A stretch of DNA of 41,941 bases from Nonomuraea cypriaca. GTDB taxonomy: Bacteria; Actinomycetota; Actinomycetes; Streptosporangiales; Streptosporangiaceae. The notes beneath the pieces are model-generated. The model had not been told where the DNA came from, did no database searches, and saw only the letters and a program-made list of their open reading frames with translations. Numbering within the stretch: position 1 is the first letter of the stretch; each line of letters starts with the position of its first letter. The stretch is taken from assembly GCF_015645445.1 (NCBI RefSeq), contig NZ_JADOGI010000082.1, positions 1 to 41,941 of the forward strand, given 5' to 3'. Shown here in pieces: positions 7,737-15,696 of the stretch. The translations under genes were made by a program, and so were the position numbers.

Positions 7737-8239
7737 TGGCGTACCTGCCCTGGCCCCTGCGCGACTGGGAAGCCAGCCATGAGCACACCGAACAGCGCAC
7801 GAAGCAGCACACCCTGACCGCCGACGGGGACGCGGTCGCCCTCGCAATCGTGCTGCCCGGCGAACCGAGCATCGAGGACCGGGCCATCGGCGATCTCACC
7901 CTCATCCTCACCAGTGCCGCCCACGCCCAGGTCGCGGTGGGATGGGTCCTGCACCCGGACTTCCAGGGACAGGGGTATGCCCGCGAGGCGGCCGCAGCCC
8001 TTCTCGACCTCGCCGCGGGCCTCGGCGCACACCGGATCGCCGCGACGGTGGACGCGGCCAACGAGCCATCTCTTGCTCTCTGCGAACGACTCGGCATGCG
8101 CAAAGAAGCAACGTTCCATCAGGACCGCCACGACCAGACAGGCTGGCGCGACACCGTGATCTATGCCCTCACCGCTGCCGAATGGCTCGGCCGCCGAGTT
8201 CCCGCAGCAGACACCACCACAACCGCAGGAGCACACTGA
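7737..8239 (+). CDS. GNAT-family N-acetyltransferase, probably N-terminally truncated
   Basis: Recognisable RimJ/RimL-like acetyltransferase: YLPWPLRDWEASHEHTEQR, AIGDLTL, VGWVLHPDFQGQGYAREAAA with the acetyl-CoA pyrophosphate loop Q-x-x-G-x-A/G, AANEPSLALCERLGMRKEA and the WRDTVIYALTAAEW ending. About 30 residues (first strand and helix) expected before YLPWP are missing; upstream the frame runs into Gly/Ala-rich sequence (antisense to the 7330-7700 remnant). The start at GTG 7737 is only a guess with no clear Shine-Dalgarno. The cofactor-binding core is intact, so activity is possible. The stop is 1 bp before the asd fragment's ATG. Confidence 0.6.
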
Positions 8240-8240
8240 G

Positions 8241-8669
8241 ATGGGCCTCAGCATCGGCGTCGTCGGCGCCACCGGTCAGGTCGGCGCGGTCGTGCGGGCG
8301 ATCCTCGAGGAACGCGAATTCCCCGTGGACCGGATCCGCTTCTTCGCCAGCGCCAGAAGCGCCGGCACCACTCTGCCCTGGAAGGGCACCCAGATCCCCG
8401 TCGAAGAGGCCGCCACCGCCGACCCGAGCGGGCTGGACGTCGCGATCTTCTCCGCGGGGGCCGCCACGTCACGCACGCAGGCGCCGCGGTTCGCGACGGC
8501 CGGCGTGCTGGTCATCGACAACTCCAGCGCCTGGCGCATGGATCCCGAGGTCCCACTCGTCGTCAGCGCGTCACTACCACTACCAGCGCGGATCCCAACC
8601 ATGATCGCGATGTGTCACTGGAGTGCTAGGCAAGGTCGGCGACTTCGTGCAGGCGCTGCCGGCGGTTGA
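8241..8669 (+). pseudogene. asd: Aspartate-semialdehyde dehydrogenase fragment (N-terminal third)
   Basis: The ATG follows GCAGGAGCACACTGAG. Residues 1-110 match the NADP-binding domain of aspartate-semialdehyde dehydrogenase: IGVVGATGQVGAVVRAILEE with the GxxGxxG loop, FPVDRIRFFASARSAGTTLP, DVAIFSAGAATS and VIDNSSAWRMDPEVPLVVS. Homology stops at about 8570, just before the expected NPH/NPNCTT segment with the catalytic Cys. The rest (SLPLPARIPTM ...) is unrelated. Full-length enzymes have about 340 residues. It cannot work in lysine/threonine synthesis; an intact asd elsewhere in the genome is expected. Confidence 0.75.
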
Positions 8670-9441
8670 CCTCGCCGGCGATCCGCGCGACGACGGTGCG
8701 CGGCAGCAGGCGCGCGGGCCAGGTCATGGCCCGGTTCACGGCCCGGCCCGGGTAGGACACCGCGCGCCGCCGGGCGTAGTCGTCCAGCGTACGGGCCGCG
8801 ACGGTGGCCGGCGCGTCGGCAACCCGGGAGTCGATCGTGGCCGAGGTGCCGTCGAAGAAGCCGGTCGCGATCGCGCCGGGGTGCGCGGCCATGACATGGA
8901 CGCCGGTGCCGCGCAGTTCCTCGGCCAGCGCCTCGGTGAAGGAGAGCACGAAAGCCTTGGTCGCGGCATAACTGGCCTGGTAGGGCATGGGCTGGAAGGC
9001 CGCGGTGGACGAGACGTTGATGATGCCGCCGGAGCCGCGGGCGACCAACTCGGCCCCGATCGCGTGGGTCAGCGCGATCAGGCCGACGACGTTGAGCCCG
9101 ACGGAGCGCAGTTGCGGCTCGAGCGGGCGGCCGAGGAACGGGCCTGCGCTGCCCGCGCCCGCGTTGTTGAGCAACAAATCGACGGTCAGGCCGCGGTCAC
9201 GCAGCTCCCGTAGGACCCGCTCCGGACCATCCGGAGCAGCGAGGTCACCGGTGATGACCTCGGCGTCCGGTCTGCCGTGCCGTTCCCGAATGTGTGTGGC
9301 GAGCTCCCGCAGGTTCCCGTCCGAACGGGCCAGCAGGATCACCCGCGCTCCCCGGCGCGTCAGCTCCAGCGCGTACGCCCGCCCCAGCCCCTTGGACGCG
9401 CCCGTGACGAGCACGGTGACGCCGCGATAGTCGTCGGTCAC
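8626..9441 (-). CDS. Short-chain dehydrogenase/reductase, complete
   Basis: About 271 residues. I prefer GTG 9441 because GGAGGA lies 6 bp upstream; ATG 9453 would place the Shine-Dalgarno inside the gene, and longer in-frame extensions run through the divergent MarR gene. Motifs: VTVLVTGASKGLGRAYALEL with the TGxxxGxG NADP loop, GDLAAPDG, LLLNNAGAG, catalytic Ser in IINVSSTAAF, YAATK (the YxxxK pair) and AAHPGAIATGF. The C-terminus (RAVNRAMTWPARLLPRTVVA) resembles classical SDRs acting on lipid or xenobiotic carbonyls. It is divergent from a MarR regulator with shared operator-like sites, so probably controlled by it. Confidence 0.85.
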   Translation of the reverse strand: MTDDYRGVTVLVTGASKGLGRAYALELTRRGARVILLARSDGNLRELATHIRERHGRPDAEVITGDLAAPDGPERVLRELRDRGLTVDLLLNNAGAGSAGPFLGRPLEPQLRSVGLNVVGLIALTHAIGAELVARGSGGIINVSSTAAFQPMPYQASYAATKAFVLSFTEALAEELRGTGVHVMAAHPGAIATGFFDGTSATIDSRVADAPATVAARTLDDYARRRAVSYPGRAVNRAMTWPARLLPRTVVARIAGEVNRRQRLHEVADLA

Positions 9442-9454
9442 AACATCCTCCATT

Positions 9455-9508
9455 GCTTCAAGTCTCGAAGCATTAACGCTAACACGATCCTTCGAAACTC
9501 GAAACATC
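9455..9508. promoter_or_regulatory. Two similar operator-like sites between SDR and MarR genes
   Basis: GCTTCAAGTCTCGAAGCATT (9455-9474) and CCTTCGAAACTCGAAACATC (9489-9508) agree at 15 of 20 positions and each contains an inverted TTC/GAA core. Their starts are 34 bp apart, about three helical turns, in the 80-bp gap between the divergent genes. This is the expected layout for MarR autoregulation plus control of the SDR. Confidence 0.55.
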
Positions 9509-9522
9509 GGTAGAATGCCGGC

Positions 9523-9942
9523 ATGACCACGCCCGAGCTGACCGCGGTGGTCGCCGCGACCCACGACATCTGGATGCGAACCAACGACCTGATCGGGCAG
9601 GCGCTGGCCAGGCACGCCCTGACACCGGCGACATTCCAGGCGCTGTGGGCCATCGACCCGGCCGAGCCGCCACCCTCGATGAAGGTGATGGCCGAGCGCC
9701 TGTACTGCAACGCCCCCAACCTGACCTTCATCACCAACCAGCTCGCCGACCGGGGCCTGGTGGAGCGTGCCGTGGACCCGGCCGACCGCCGCTCTCGCGT
9801 CCTGGTCCTGACCGCCAAGGGCCGCGAGGTTCGCGACGAACTGGTCCGGACGGCGCTGGAGAAGACCCCGCTGGCGGTGCTGACCGGTAGCGAACTGCGG
9901 CAGCTCATGGTCCTGCTCAACCGCGCCGTCAGCTCGGGCTGA
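9523..9942 (+). CDS. MarR-family transcriptional regulator
   Basis: 139 residues, typical for MarR. The winged-helix region is visible: ALTPATFQALWAIDPAEPPP, MKVMAERLYCNAPNLTFITN as the recognition segment, QLADRGLVERAVDPADRRSR with the DxRxxR wing tip, and VLVLTAKGREVRDEL. The N- and C-terminal helices form the dimer interface. MarR proteins usually repress and are released by small phenolic or oxidising ligands. A single Cys in the recognition region (YCNAPN) could be a redox handle, but that is speculation. The gene is divergent from the SDR at 8626-9441 with two shared operator-like sites. Confidence 0.85.
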   Translation: MTTPELTAVVAATHDIWMRTNDLIGQALARHALTPATFQALWAIDPAEPPPSMKVMAERLYCNAPNLTFITNQLADRGLVERAVDPADRRSRVLVLTAKGREVRDELVRTALEKTPLAVLTGSELRQLMVLLNRAVSSG

Positions 9943-10122
9943 CGAGCCGGAGACGGGGACACGGCCCGATATCACGCCGTACCGTGAGCGCTCCCGCCCG
10001 TTTGCGTGCTGCCGGGCCGGCCATGGCCTTCGAGCGCTTCATCGAGTCGGCTTGGAAGCCCCGGCGCGCGGTCGACGCGCTGATCAAGATGCGACCCGGT
10101 CGCCGGTGTGGTGGACTGAAAC

Positions 10123-11370
10123 ATGCCCAAGAGCCGCGGCCGCCGCAAGGCCACCAGCAGCAGATCAGTCCGTCGTTCGCCTCTCCCGCCACGCCGATCA
10201 GACCTGCTGCTGCGCGATGCCCGGCAGCTCACCGGACTGGCCGATCCGCTGATGGCCGAGACCTGGGCCAGCGGTTGGCTCGGCGGGGCATGGTTGACCG
10301 CGGAGCTGGGCGAACGCGAGGCCGAGCATCGGTTGTGCATGGAGATGACCGGCCGGGCATGTACCACGCCCTCACCGCACGGCCTGGCCGCGATCGCCGC
10401 GCTGGCGCGGGTCGCACCCGCCGCCGACGTCACCATGCTGGCCGAGACGATCGACATCCTGACCGAAACCCAGCCACTGCCGCCCTGGCACACCACCAGG
10501 TCCGCGGACACGGCATGGACCGCGGCGGCGGCGAGGCGAGCGGTGGACGTGTGGGACAGCGAACAGGTGCTGCTCATCGACTACGACGGCCCCCACCCCC
10601 ACACGCTGATGGCCCAGGTCCTCAAGCCCGGCGGGCTGATGATCGGCAAGATCGCGATCCTGGAACCCGGTGCCGCCGCGCAGTGGGACCAACTACGCGA
10701 GGACGACGAGGTTCCCATGCCGATCAGCCAGGCTCCGGTGGCCGACGTGCTCGCTGACCTGGCCGATGCGCTGCGCACCACCGATATCACCTGGCCGCGC
10801 AACGACGATGAGGACTTCATCGACAACCGGGCGCTGGCCTGGTCCCGCTGCCGCGAGCACCTGCCCGAGTGGCCCGAACGAGCCAGTCTGCCCGAGGCCG
10901 AACGCCACCGCCTGATCCAGCAGTTCACCGCCACCAACAACCTGGACGACGAGGTGAGCAGGTCACTGGCCGAGCTGTTCCTGGACTACGGCGAGGGCTA
11001 CATCGTCTCCGGCCCGCTGGCCTGGAGCCCTGCCGAGGTCATGCTGCTGCTCACCGACTGGCTGCCCCGCAAGGCCATCCTCGATGCCGCCCAGCGCACA
11101 GCCCTCCCCGACGTCCTTCGCCAGTGGTTGGCCTACGCCCTCGAGCAGCGCGGCATCGATCCCCGATGGATCACCCCGGTCGTCGATGCTGTCGATGACC
11201 ACCTTCACGAGTTCCGCCAGGCGTTCGATGACGACACCTCCTGGGGTCCCGCCAAGCAGATCGCCGCCGCTCTCGCCGACAGCGGCGTCGACCTCACCGA
11301 CCGGCAAGCCGTTGACGACGCCATCCGCGCACTCAACGCCGAACGACTCGCACGCAGCCTTCTCCCGTGA
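10123..11370 (+). CDS. Uncharacterised 415-residue protein
   Basis: Begins MPKSRGRRKATSSR, a basic tail, then a mostly alpha-helical acidic protein with LLLRDARQLTGLADPLMAET, WASGWLG, a DYDGPHPHTLMAQVL strand-helix segment followed by GGLMIGKIAILEPG, and a C-terminal half rich in Trp and Leu (WSPAEVMLLLTDWLPRKAIL, LPDVLRQWLAYALEQRG). No signal peptide or membrane segment is seen, so it is cytoplasmic. Codon usage and GC3 are normal for the window and the frame is intact, so it is a real gene. I recognise a style common to conserved actinobacterial hypotheticals but no named domain. The next gene on the same strand starts 159 bp later. The 180 bp before it hold nothing I can identify. Confidence 0.7.
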   Translation: MPKSRGRRKATSSRSVRRSPLPPRRSDLLLRDARQLTGLADPLMAETWASGWLGGAWLTAELGEREAEHRLCMEMTGRACTTPSPHGLAAIAALARVAPAADVTMLAETIDILTETQPLPPWHTTRSADTAWTAAAARRAVDVWDSEQVLLIDYDGPHPHTLMAQVLKPGGLMIGKIAILEPGAAAQWDQLREDDEVPMPISQAPVADVLADLADALRTTDITWPRNDDEDFIDNRALAWSRCREHLPEWPERASLPEAERHRLIQQFTATNNLDDEVSRSLAELFLDYGEGYIVSGPLAWSPAEVMLLLTDWLPRKAILDAAQRTALPDVLRQWLAYALEQRGIDPRWITPVVDAVDDHLHEFRQAFDDDTSWGPAKQIAAALADSGVDLTDRQAVDDAIRALNAERLARSLLP

Positions 11371-11529
11371 TCAGTTGGAGGTACCACGTGGCGTCCCACT
11401 GGCCGATGTGAGTACCGCGCAGAGGTCCCGATCGCGGTCTTCGGCATCCGCGGACGGCATTCATGAAAGCGCCCCCGGAGCGCTCTCCCCGCGCAGTGAT
11501 TTTGGTTCCGCGACAAAGGAGTGGATTCC

Positions 11530-13848
11530 GTGCCCGGCATGGCCCGTGAACGACTGGCCGAGTTGCTCGATGCGTCGGCGGCGCCGGCCGCGTCCAGCGT
11601 GTATCGAAAACTTTCCGCGACCGATCTGTCGGTGGTGGTGGATGGGGTCGGCCCGCTGCGGTTTCCCGTCTCCGATGAGCAGGGCGTCCAGCTGCGCGGG
11701 CTCGGCCGCCGTGCGCGGTTCGGGCGCGGTGAGCAGACCCTGACCGACCCGGAGGTTCGCGACACCTGGGAGATTCCCAAGGAGTCGGTGCGCATCGAGT
11801 GGACAGAGGCGTTCGCGGCCGTCCTCGACGGGATGCGCGCGGAACTGGGGCTGCCGCCTCACTGCGAGCTCACGCCGGAGCTCCACTCCATGCTGCTGTA
11901 CGAGACCGGACAGTTCTTCGTCGCCCACCAGGACTCCGAAAAGGACGACGCCATGGTCGCGACCTTGGTGGTGACGCTGCCGTCCGCGCACACCGGCGGC
12001 GAGCTCGTCATCGAGCATCAGGGCCAGACCAAGAAATACCGGGGGCTGAAGACCGCGGTCTCGCTGGTAGCCTTCTACGCCGACTGCCGGCACCAGGTTC
12101 TTCCCGTGAAGAGCGGCAACCGCTTCACCCTCACCTACAACCTGCTCCTGACGGGCGACAGCCAGGATGCGGCCGCCGAGCATCCGCTGGTCAGTGATCT
12201 CGCAGCCTGCCTTCACACGCACTTCACCACCCCGGTCGTCCTCCCGTACAGCCATCGCAGGGGCGATCCGCCGGCGCGGCTGGCGTACCTGCTCGACCAC
12301 GAGTACACTGCCCGCGGGCTGAGCTGGTCTCGGCTGAAGGGCTCCGACGCCGCGCGGGGCGCCCTGCTGCGGGCCGCCGCGGAGCGGGCGGGTTGCGAGA
12401 TCGCCCTGGCCCTCGCGGAGATCCAGGAGACCTGGGACGCCTACGATCCCGACGAGGACGAGGATGCATGGTACGGCGACCATGAGGACGAGGACCCCGA
12501 CTACGGCGAGGACTCGGGCAGCGCGGACAACAGGCAGTACGTCCTTCAGGATCTGATCGAAACCACGACCACGCTCGCCCACTGGATCGGCCCGGAAACA
12601 GGGCGGCTCGAGGACATCTCACTGGACCTCAGTGACGCCGAGGTGGCCTCGACGACCCCAACGGCCGACATGACGCCCTACTCCTCCGAGTACGAGGGTT
12701 ACATGGGCAACTACGGCAACACCCTGGACCGCTGGTACCGGCGAGCGGCGCTGGTCATCTGGCCCCGCGGCCAGGGCTTCGCCAGCCGGGCCGAGGCGTC
12801 TCCAGGATGGGCGCTGGACGAACTCACCGCGATGGCCGGCGCCGGGGAGATCGCGCAGGCCCGTGAGGCGGCGCGATCGCTGGAGTCCTTCTGGCACGCC
12901 GCAGGCCGCTACGCCGGCCAGACCGAACTTCTCGGCAAGGCGCTGGAAGCAGCCAGGGAGCTGGATGACGCGCAGATCGCCGCCATGCTACTGCGGCCGT
13001 TCGCGTTGGAGCGGCTGGTCCCTGAACACGGCCCGGCATTCGCCGGCCTGGCGACGCACTACGGCAGCACCTGGATCAACGGTCTGCTGCGCGATTGGTC
13101 CGAGGGCTGGCGGCCCGGCTCCTACGGCCTCGCCCAGGCGCCGCTGGAATGGCTCGAAAATCTTCCACGGCTGTGTACCGCGCTCTCGGTGGAGGGGAGC
13201 CCATCCATCACCGCCGCCCGCCGCATCGTCGGCCTGTCGTGGACGATGTTCGCGGGCCAGGTCGGTCCAGCGCTCGACGGACCGCTCACCTCCCGGCAGG
13301 AAGCATGGCTGACCGCCTTGGGGGCGCCATGCTCCGGGATCATCGCGGCCGCGACCCGACTGGGATCGACGGACGTATTGGAGGACGCCCAGAAGCTCGC
13401 ACGGACAGCCGGTGGTCGGGCGCACGTGCTGGCGATGGCCACGCTTCGCGCCGCCGGTGCGCAGCAAGCGGGCTTCGGCGAGCTGGCCGTCCACTGTGCC
13501 GAACGGATCCGGGCATTACTGGCGCAGCCACAACGCGCGCCGGGCGACTGGTCGATCGAGCTGCCCACCGGATGCGCGTGCGAGCTGTGCGAAGTGGTCG
13601 ACACGTTCCTCCGGCATCCTGAACGGCGTGCTCTCGACTGGCCGCTCGCGAAGGACAAGCGCAGGCATGTCCACGCCCGAATCGATGACGCCGAGCTGCC
13701 CGTCCGTCACGAGACCAGACGGCAGGGCCGCCCGTACACCCTGGTGCTGACCAAGACAGAAGACCTCTTCGAACGAGAGCGTCTCGCCCGCGAGTGTCAC
13801 GAAGCAAACCTGGCCTGGCTCACCGACGACTGGAAGGTCTCCACCTGA
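11530..13848 (+). CDS. Large 2-oxoglutarate/Fe(II)-dependent oxygenase, prolyl-4-hydroxylase-like
   Basis: 772 residues from GTG 11530, preceded by AAAGGAG at 11514-11520; GTG 11521 is too close to that site. Residues 80-205 hold the oxygenase core: LHSMLLYETGQFFVAHQDSE with the iron ligands His133 and Asp135, GGELVIEH, the distal ligand His188 (DCRHQVLPV) and the 2-oxoglutarate-binding Arg198 (SGNRFTLTYNL). Such enzymes hydroxylate proteins or small molecules. The following 570 residues are unusual: an Asp/Glu-rich stretch at about 305-335 (DEDEDAWYGDHEDEDPDYGE) and a long helical region with many Trp and Leu, including TGCACELCEVVDTFL near the end. I do not know the target. Cytoplasmic. Confidence 0.8.
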   Translation: MPGMARERLAELLDASAAPAASSVYRKLSATDLSVVVDGVGPLRFPVSDEQGVQLRGLGRRARFGRGEQTLTDPEVRDTWEIPKESVRIEWTEAFAAVLDGMRAELGLPPHCELTPELHSMLLYETGQFFVAHQDSEKDDAMVATLVVTLPSAHTGGELVIEHQGQTKKYRGLKTAVSLVAFYADCRHQVLPVKSGNRFTLTYNLLLTGDSQDAAAEHPLVSDLAACLHTHFTTPVVLPYSHRRGDPPARLAYLLDHEYTARGLSWSRLKGSDAARGALLRAAAERAGCEIALALAEIQETWDAYDPDEDEDAWYGDHEDEDPDYGEDSGSADNRQYVLQDLIETTTTLAHWIGPETGRLEDISLDLSDAEVASTTPTADMTPYSSEYEGYMGNYGNTLDRWYRRAALVIWPRGQGFASRAEASPGWALDELTAMAGAGEIAQAREAARSLESFWHAAGRYAGQTELLGKALEAARELDDAQIAAMLLRPFALERLVPEHGPAFAGLATHYGSTWINGLLRDWSEGWRPGSYGLAQAPLEWLENLPRLCTALSVEGSPSITAARRIVGLSWTMFAGQVGPALDGPLTSRQEAWLTALGAPCSGIIAAATRLGSTDVLEDAQKLARTAGGRAHVLAMATLRAAGAQQAGFGELAVHCAERIRALLAQPQRAPGDWSIELPTGCACELCEVVDTFLRHPERRALDWPLAKDKRRHVHARIDDAELPVRHETRRQGRPYTLVLTKTEDLFERERLARECHEANLAWLTDDWKVST

Positions 13849-13864
13849 TCCGGCACGGACAATA

Positions 13865-13984
13865 TCAGGTCTGCCTTGCGCCATCCGCGCCGGAGGCGGC
13901 GGAGGCGGCGGAGGCGGGGACCGCGGCCATCGTCAGCAGCGTCGCCGCGGTGATTGCGATCAACGCACGTGAGCTGGTGTTCAT
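13865..13984 (-). CDS. Short secreted-peptide frame (39 residues), possibly a truncated secreted protein
   Basis: ATG at 13984 with AAGGAGAACC just upstream. It encodes a textbook signal peptide (MNTSSRALIAITAATLLTMA, then AVPASAASAASGADG) and stops 10 residues after the probable cleavage site. Too short for the six-frame list but well placed with a strong ribosome-binding site. Either a tiny exported peptide or a secreted protein whose mature part was deleted, as elsewhere in this window. It points away from the CAP/lipoprotein genes and its end lies 17 bp from the oxygenase stop. Confidence 0.4.
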   Translation of the reverse strand: MNTSSRALIAITAATLLTMAAVPASAASAASGADGARQT

Positions 13985-14070
13985 CTGGTTCTCCTTGCTG
14001 GGGGTGATCAGGGGATGCGTGCGGCCGTGATGCTCGTGCGATCAAGCACGGGGTCATGGCGAGGCACGGG

Positions 14071-14142
14071 CTACCCGCGTCGTGGAGGTATCACGGCCCT
14101 GAGGGCCAGAGCGAGGCTCCTGGCGATCTCCTTGATGTCGTG
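14071..14142 (-). pseudogene. Possible C-terminal scrap of a DUF3558-like lipoprotein
   Basis: Between stops the minus strand reads HDIKEIARSLALALRAVIPP, which resembles the end of the lipoprotein at 15137-15631 (DDRQEIALRLAKALQGRV). Only about 20 residues are comparable, so this is tentative. Confidence 0.25.
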
Positions 14143-14182
14143 TTATGACGGCGGTGTTGTCATGGCTGGACGAGTGAGGCCG

Positions 14183-14210
14183 CTTCGGCGGCGGCCTTGA
14201 TCCGCCGAAG
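14183..14210. terminator. Hairpin between convergent genes
   Basis: CTTCGGCGG (14183-14191) and CCGCCGAAG (14202-14210) form a perfect 9-bp stem with a 10-nt loop, about 165 bp beyond the CAP-domain gene. There is no T-tract. A bidirectional terminator is likely. Confidence 0.4.
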
Positions 14211-14375
14211 GGTTTGGATCATGCCGGCGCGGGTGGCGGCCAGCGGGGGTCCGCACCCGGTACGGCTACCGCGCCGACTCCCGAGGACTCACTGGTAGCC
14301 AACGCGATCCCCAAGCGGTTCAGGGGGTTCAAGGCCACCCAGGTCGCGTGTCGGGATCGGCATCGGCGGTGGGTG

Positions 14376-14996
14376 CTATTGCTGACAGCGCCCGAAAGCG
14401 ACGACGTAGGTCCCCGCCTGGCTCGCACCCGCACCGGCTGGATCCGCCGCGCCTTGCCTGACCCCCACGCCGATATCGGTCAACGACGGGCTCAGGACGA
14501 TCTCGCGATGACCGGCCTTGCTGACGTTCGTCCACCAGTGGACGGCGGCCTTCGGAGTGCCTGAACCGCCCCAGCCGGTGTAGGTGATCTCGGAGACCGC
14601 CCACGACCGGGGGTTTGGGCAGTAGCCCGCGCCCCTGACGCGGCTCGCCGGTGTCGAGCCGGTCTGCGGGTTGGTGTGCGAGTCCGCACCCGGCCTCCAC
14701 CACTTCTGTCTCACGGCGGCGACAGCATGCGATTCGGCTGCGGCATCCAAGGGATGCTTGGTCGCGATGCGGCGCGTGAGCGGCGGTAGCCCGGCCTTGG
14801 CGCGCTCAGCGTTGATGAGACAGTGCACCGCCCGGCTCAGCCAGAAGCCATTGCTGCCGTTCCACGGAGCACGGTCATAGTACTTTTGCTCGACGACGCA
14901 AGGCGGCGCGGTTATGGCCGATGCGGCGGCGGGTGTTGTAGCGATGGTCGGTCCGGCAGCCGCCAGTGCGGCTATTCCTAAAGCGATGACCTTCAT
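14376..14996 (-). CDS. Secreted CAP-domain (SCP/PR-1-like) protein
   Basis: 206 residues; the ATG follows AAGGAAAGAAG. A signal peptide (MKVIALGIAALAAAGPTIAT) is followed by a CAP domain: LSRAVHCLINAERAKAGLPP, a segment with AAAESHAVAAVRQKWW, GAGYCPNPRSWAVSEITYTG, AAVHWWTNVSKAGHREIVLS, DIGVGVRQGA and GTYVVAFGRC. The conserved His of ESH and the HR of AGHREIVL are the usual CAP pocket residues. Bacterial CAP proteins are exported and mostly of unknown activity. Three or four Cys probably pair in disulfides. It lies downstream of the lipoprotein gene on the same strand (140 bp gap) and near another exported protein, LGFP copy 3. Confidence 0.85.
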   Translation of the reverse strand: MKVIALGIAALAAAGPTIATTPAAASAITAPPCVVEQKYYDRAPWNGSNGFWLSRAVHCLINAERAKAGLPPLTRRIATKHPLDAAAESHAVAAVRQKWWRPGADSHTNPQTGSTPASRVRGAGYCPNPRSWAVSEITYTGWGGSGTPKAAVHWWTNVSKAGHREIVLSPSLTDIGVGVRQGAADPAGAGASQAGTYVVAFGRCQQ

Positions 14997-15136
14997 GATC
15001 TTCTTTCCTTGGTGTCGATACCCGATGTGCTTGGTCGGTTCGGCCGTCTGCGCATCCGGTCGTCAGCGGAGGACCAGCTGCGACGCAAGGAGATCTGGGT
15101 CGTCCGCGCCCTACGTCGACGTGACGGGACGACCAC

Positions 15137-15631
15137 CTACACACGGCCCTGAAGGGCTTTGGCCAGCCGCAGCGCGATCTCCTGGCGGTCGTCCGCGCCG
15201 GCGGTTCGCGCCTTGATCCCGCAATAGTCCCCATCACGGCAGGGGAACCACAGCTCGCCGTGCAGTTCGGCGTAGGTGGCGCCGTCGACGAATCCGCTCA
15301 CCGGCTCTCCGATCTCGGCCAAGGACTCGTACTGGGCCTTGGGCAGCACCGCCGCGAAAACCGCCTCATTGATGCCGCCCTTGGCGCTCGACGCCGTCCA
15401 GACGCATCCGCCGAACGCATAGTCATGCTGGCCGCCGTCACTCGGGCCGATCGCCTCAGCGACCTCCTCCTCGGTGAGGAACTCGCAGCTTTCGCTGCCA
15501 CCGGAGCCCCTCCCGCCGGGGTCCGCACCGGGAGGACCACCACCCGAGTCGCCGCCGCCTCCGCAAGCCGCGACCAAGGCCAGCGCACTGCCGAGGATCG
15601 CGGCGTGCATCAACTTCTTGAAGAGCTCCAT
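15137..15631 (-). CDS. Secreted lipoprotein, DUF3558-like
   Basis: 164 residues from ATG 15631, preceded by GAAGGGATGG; ATG 15637 two codons earlier has no room for a ribosome-binding site. Signal peptide MELFKKLMHAAILGSALALV ends in the lipobox LVAAC, then a flexible Gly/Pro linker (GGGGDSGGGPPGADPGGRGS). The mature domain starts with CEFLTEEEVAEAIG and contains FGGCVWT, GEPVSGFVDGATYAELHGEL, WFPCRDGDYCGIKA and ends with EIALRLAKAL. The LTxEEVxxAxG...CxW pattern is that of DUF3558 lipoproteins of actinobacteria, function unknown. Anchored on the outer face of the membrane. Its neighbours are also exported proteins. Confidence 0.8.
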   Translation of the reverse strand: MELFKKLMHAAILGSALALVAACGGGGDSGGGPPGADPGGRGSGGSESCEFLTEEEVAEAIGPSDGGQHDYAFGGCVWTASSAKGGINEAVFAAVLPKAQYESLAEIGEPVSGFVDGATYAELHGELWFPCRDGDYCGIKARTAGADDRQEIALRLAKALQGRV

Positions 15632-15696
15632 GACCATCCCTTCGTATAGGCGGCAGCCGCACAAATCCATGAACTCGTCGGTGGGGCTGGAGACGA

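Noticed and set aside
8626..9975. 449-residue version of the minus-strand SDR
   Set aside because: The N-terminal 175 residues lie antisense to the intact MarR gene and its operators; the SDR motif begins just after GTG 9441 with its own GGAGGA.
11480..11510. Small hairpin AGCGC/GCGCT before the oxygenase gene
   Set aside because: Only a 5-bp stem in very GC-rich DNA; expected by chance.
13890..13920. GGAGGCGGCGGAGGCGG tandem tract as a repeat or operator
   Set aside because: It is the Ala/Ser codon run of the signal-peptide frame on the minus strand (ASAASAAS), so it needs no separate explanation.
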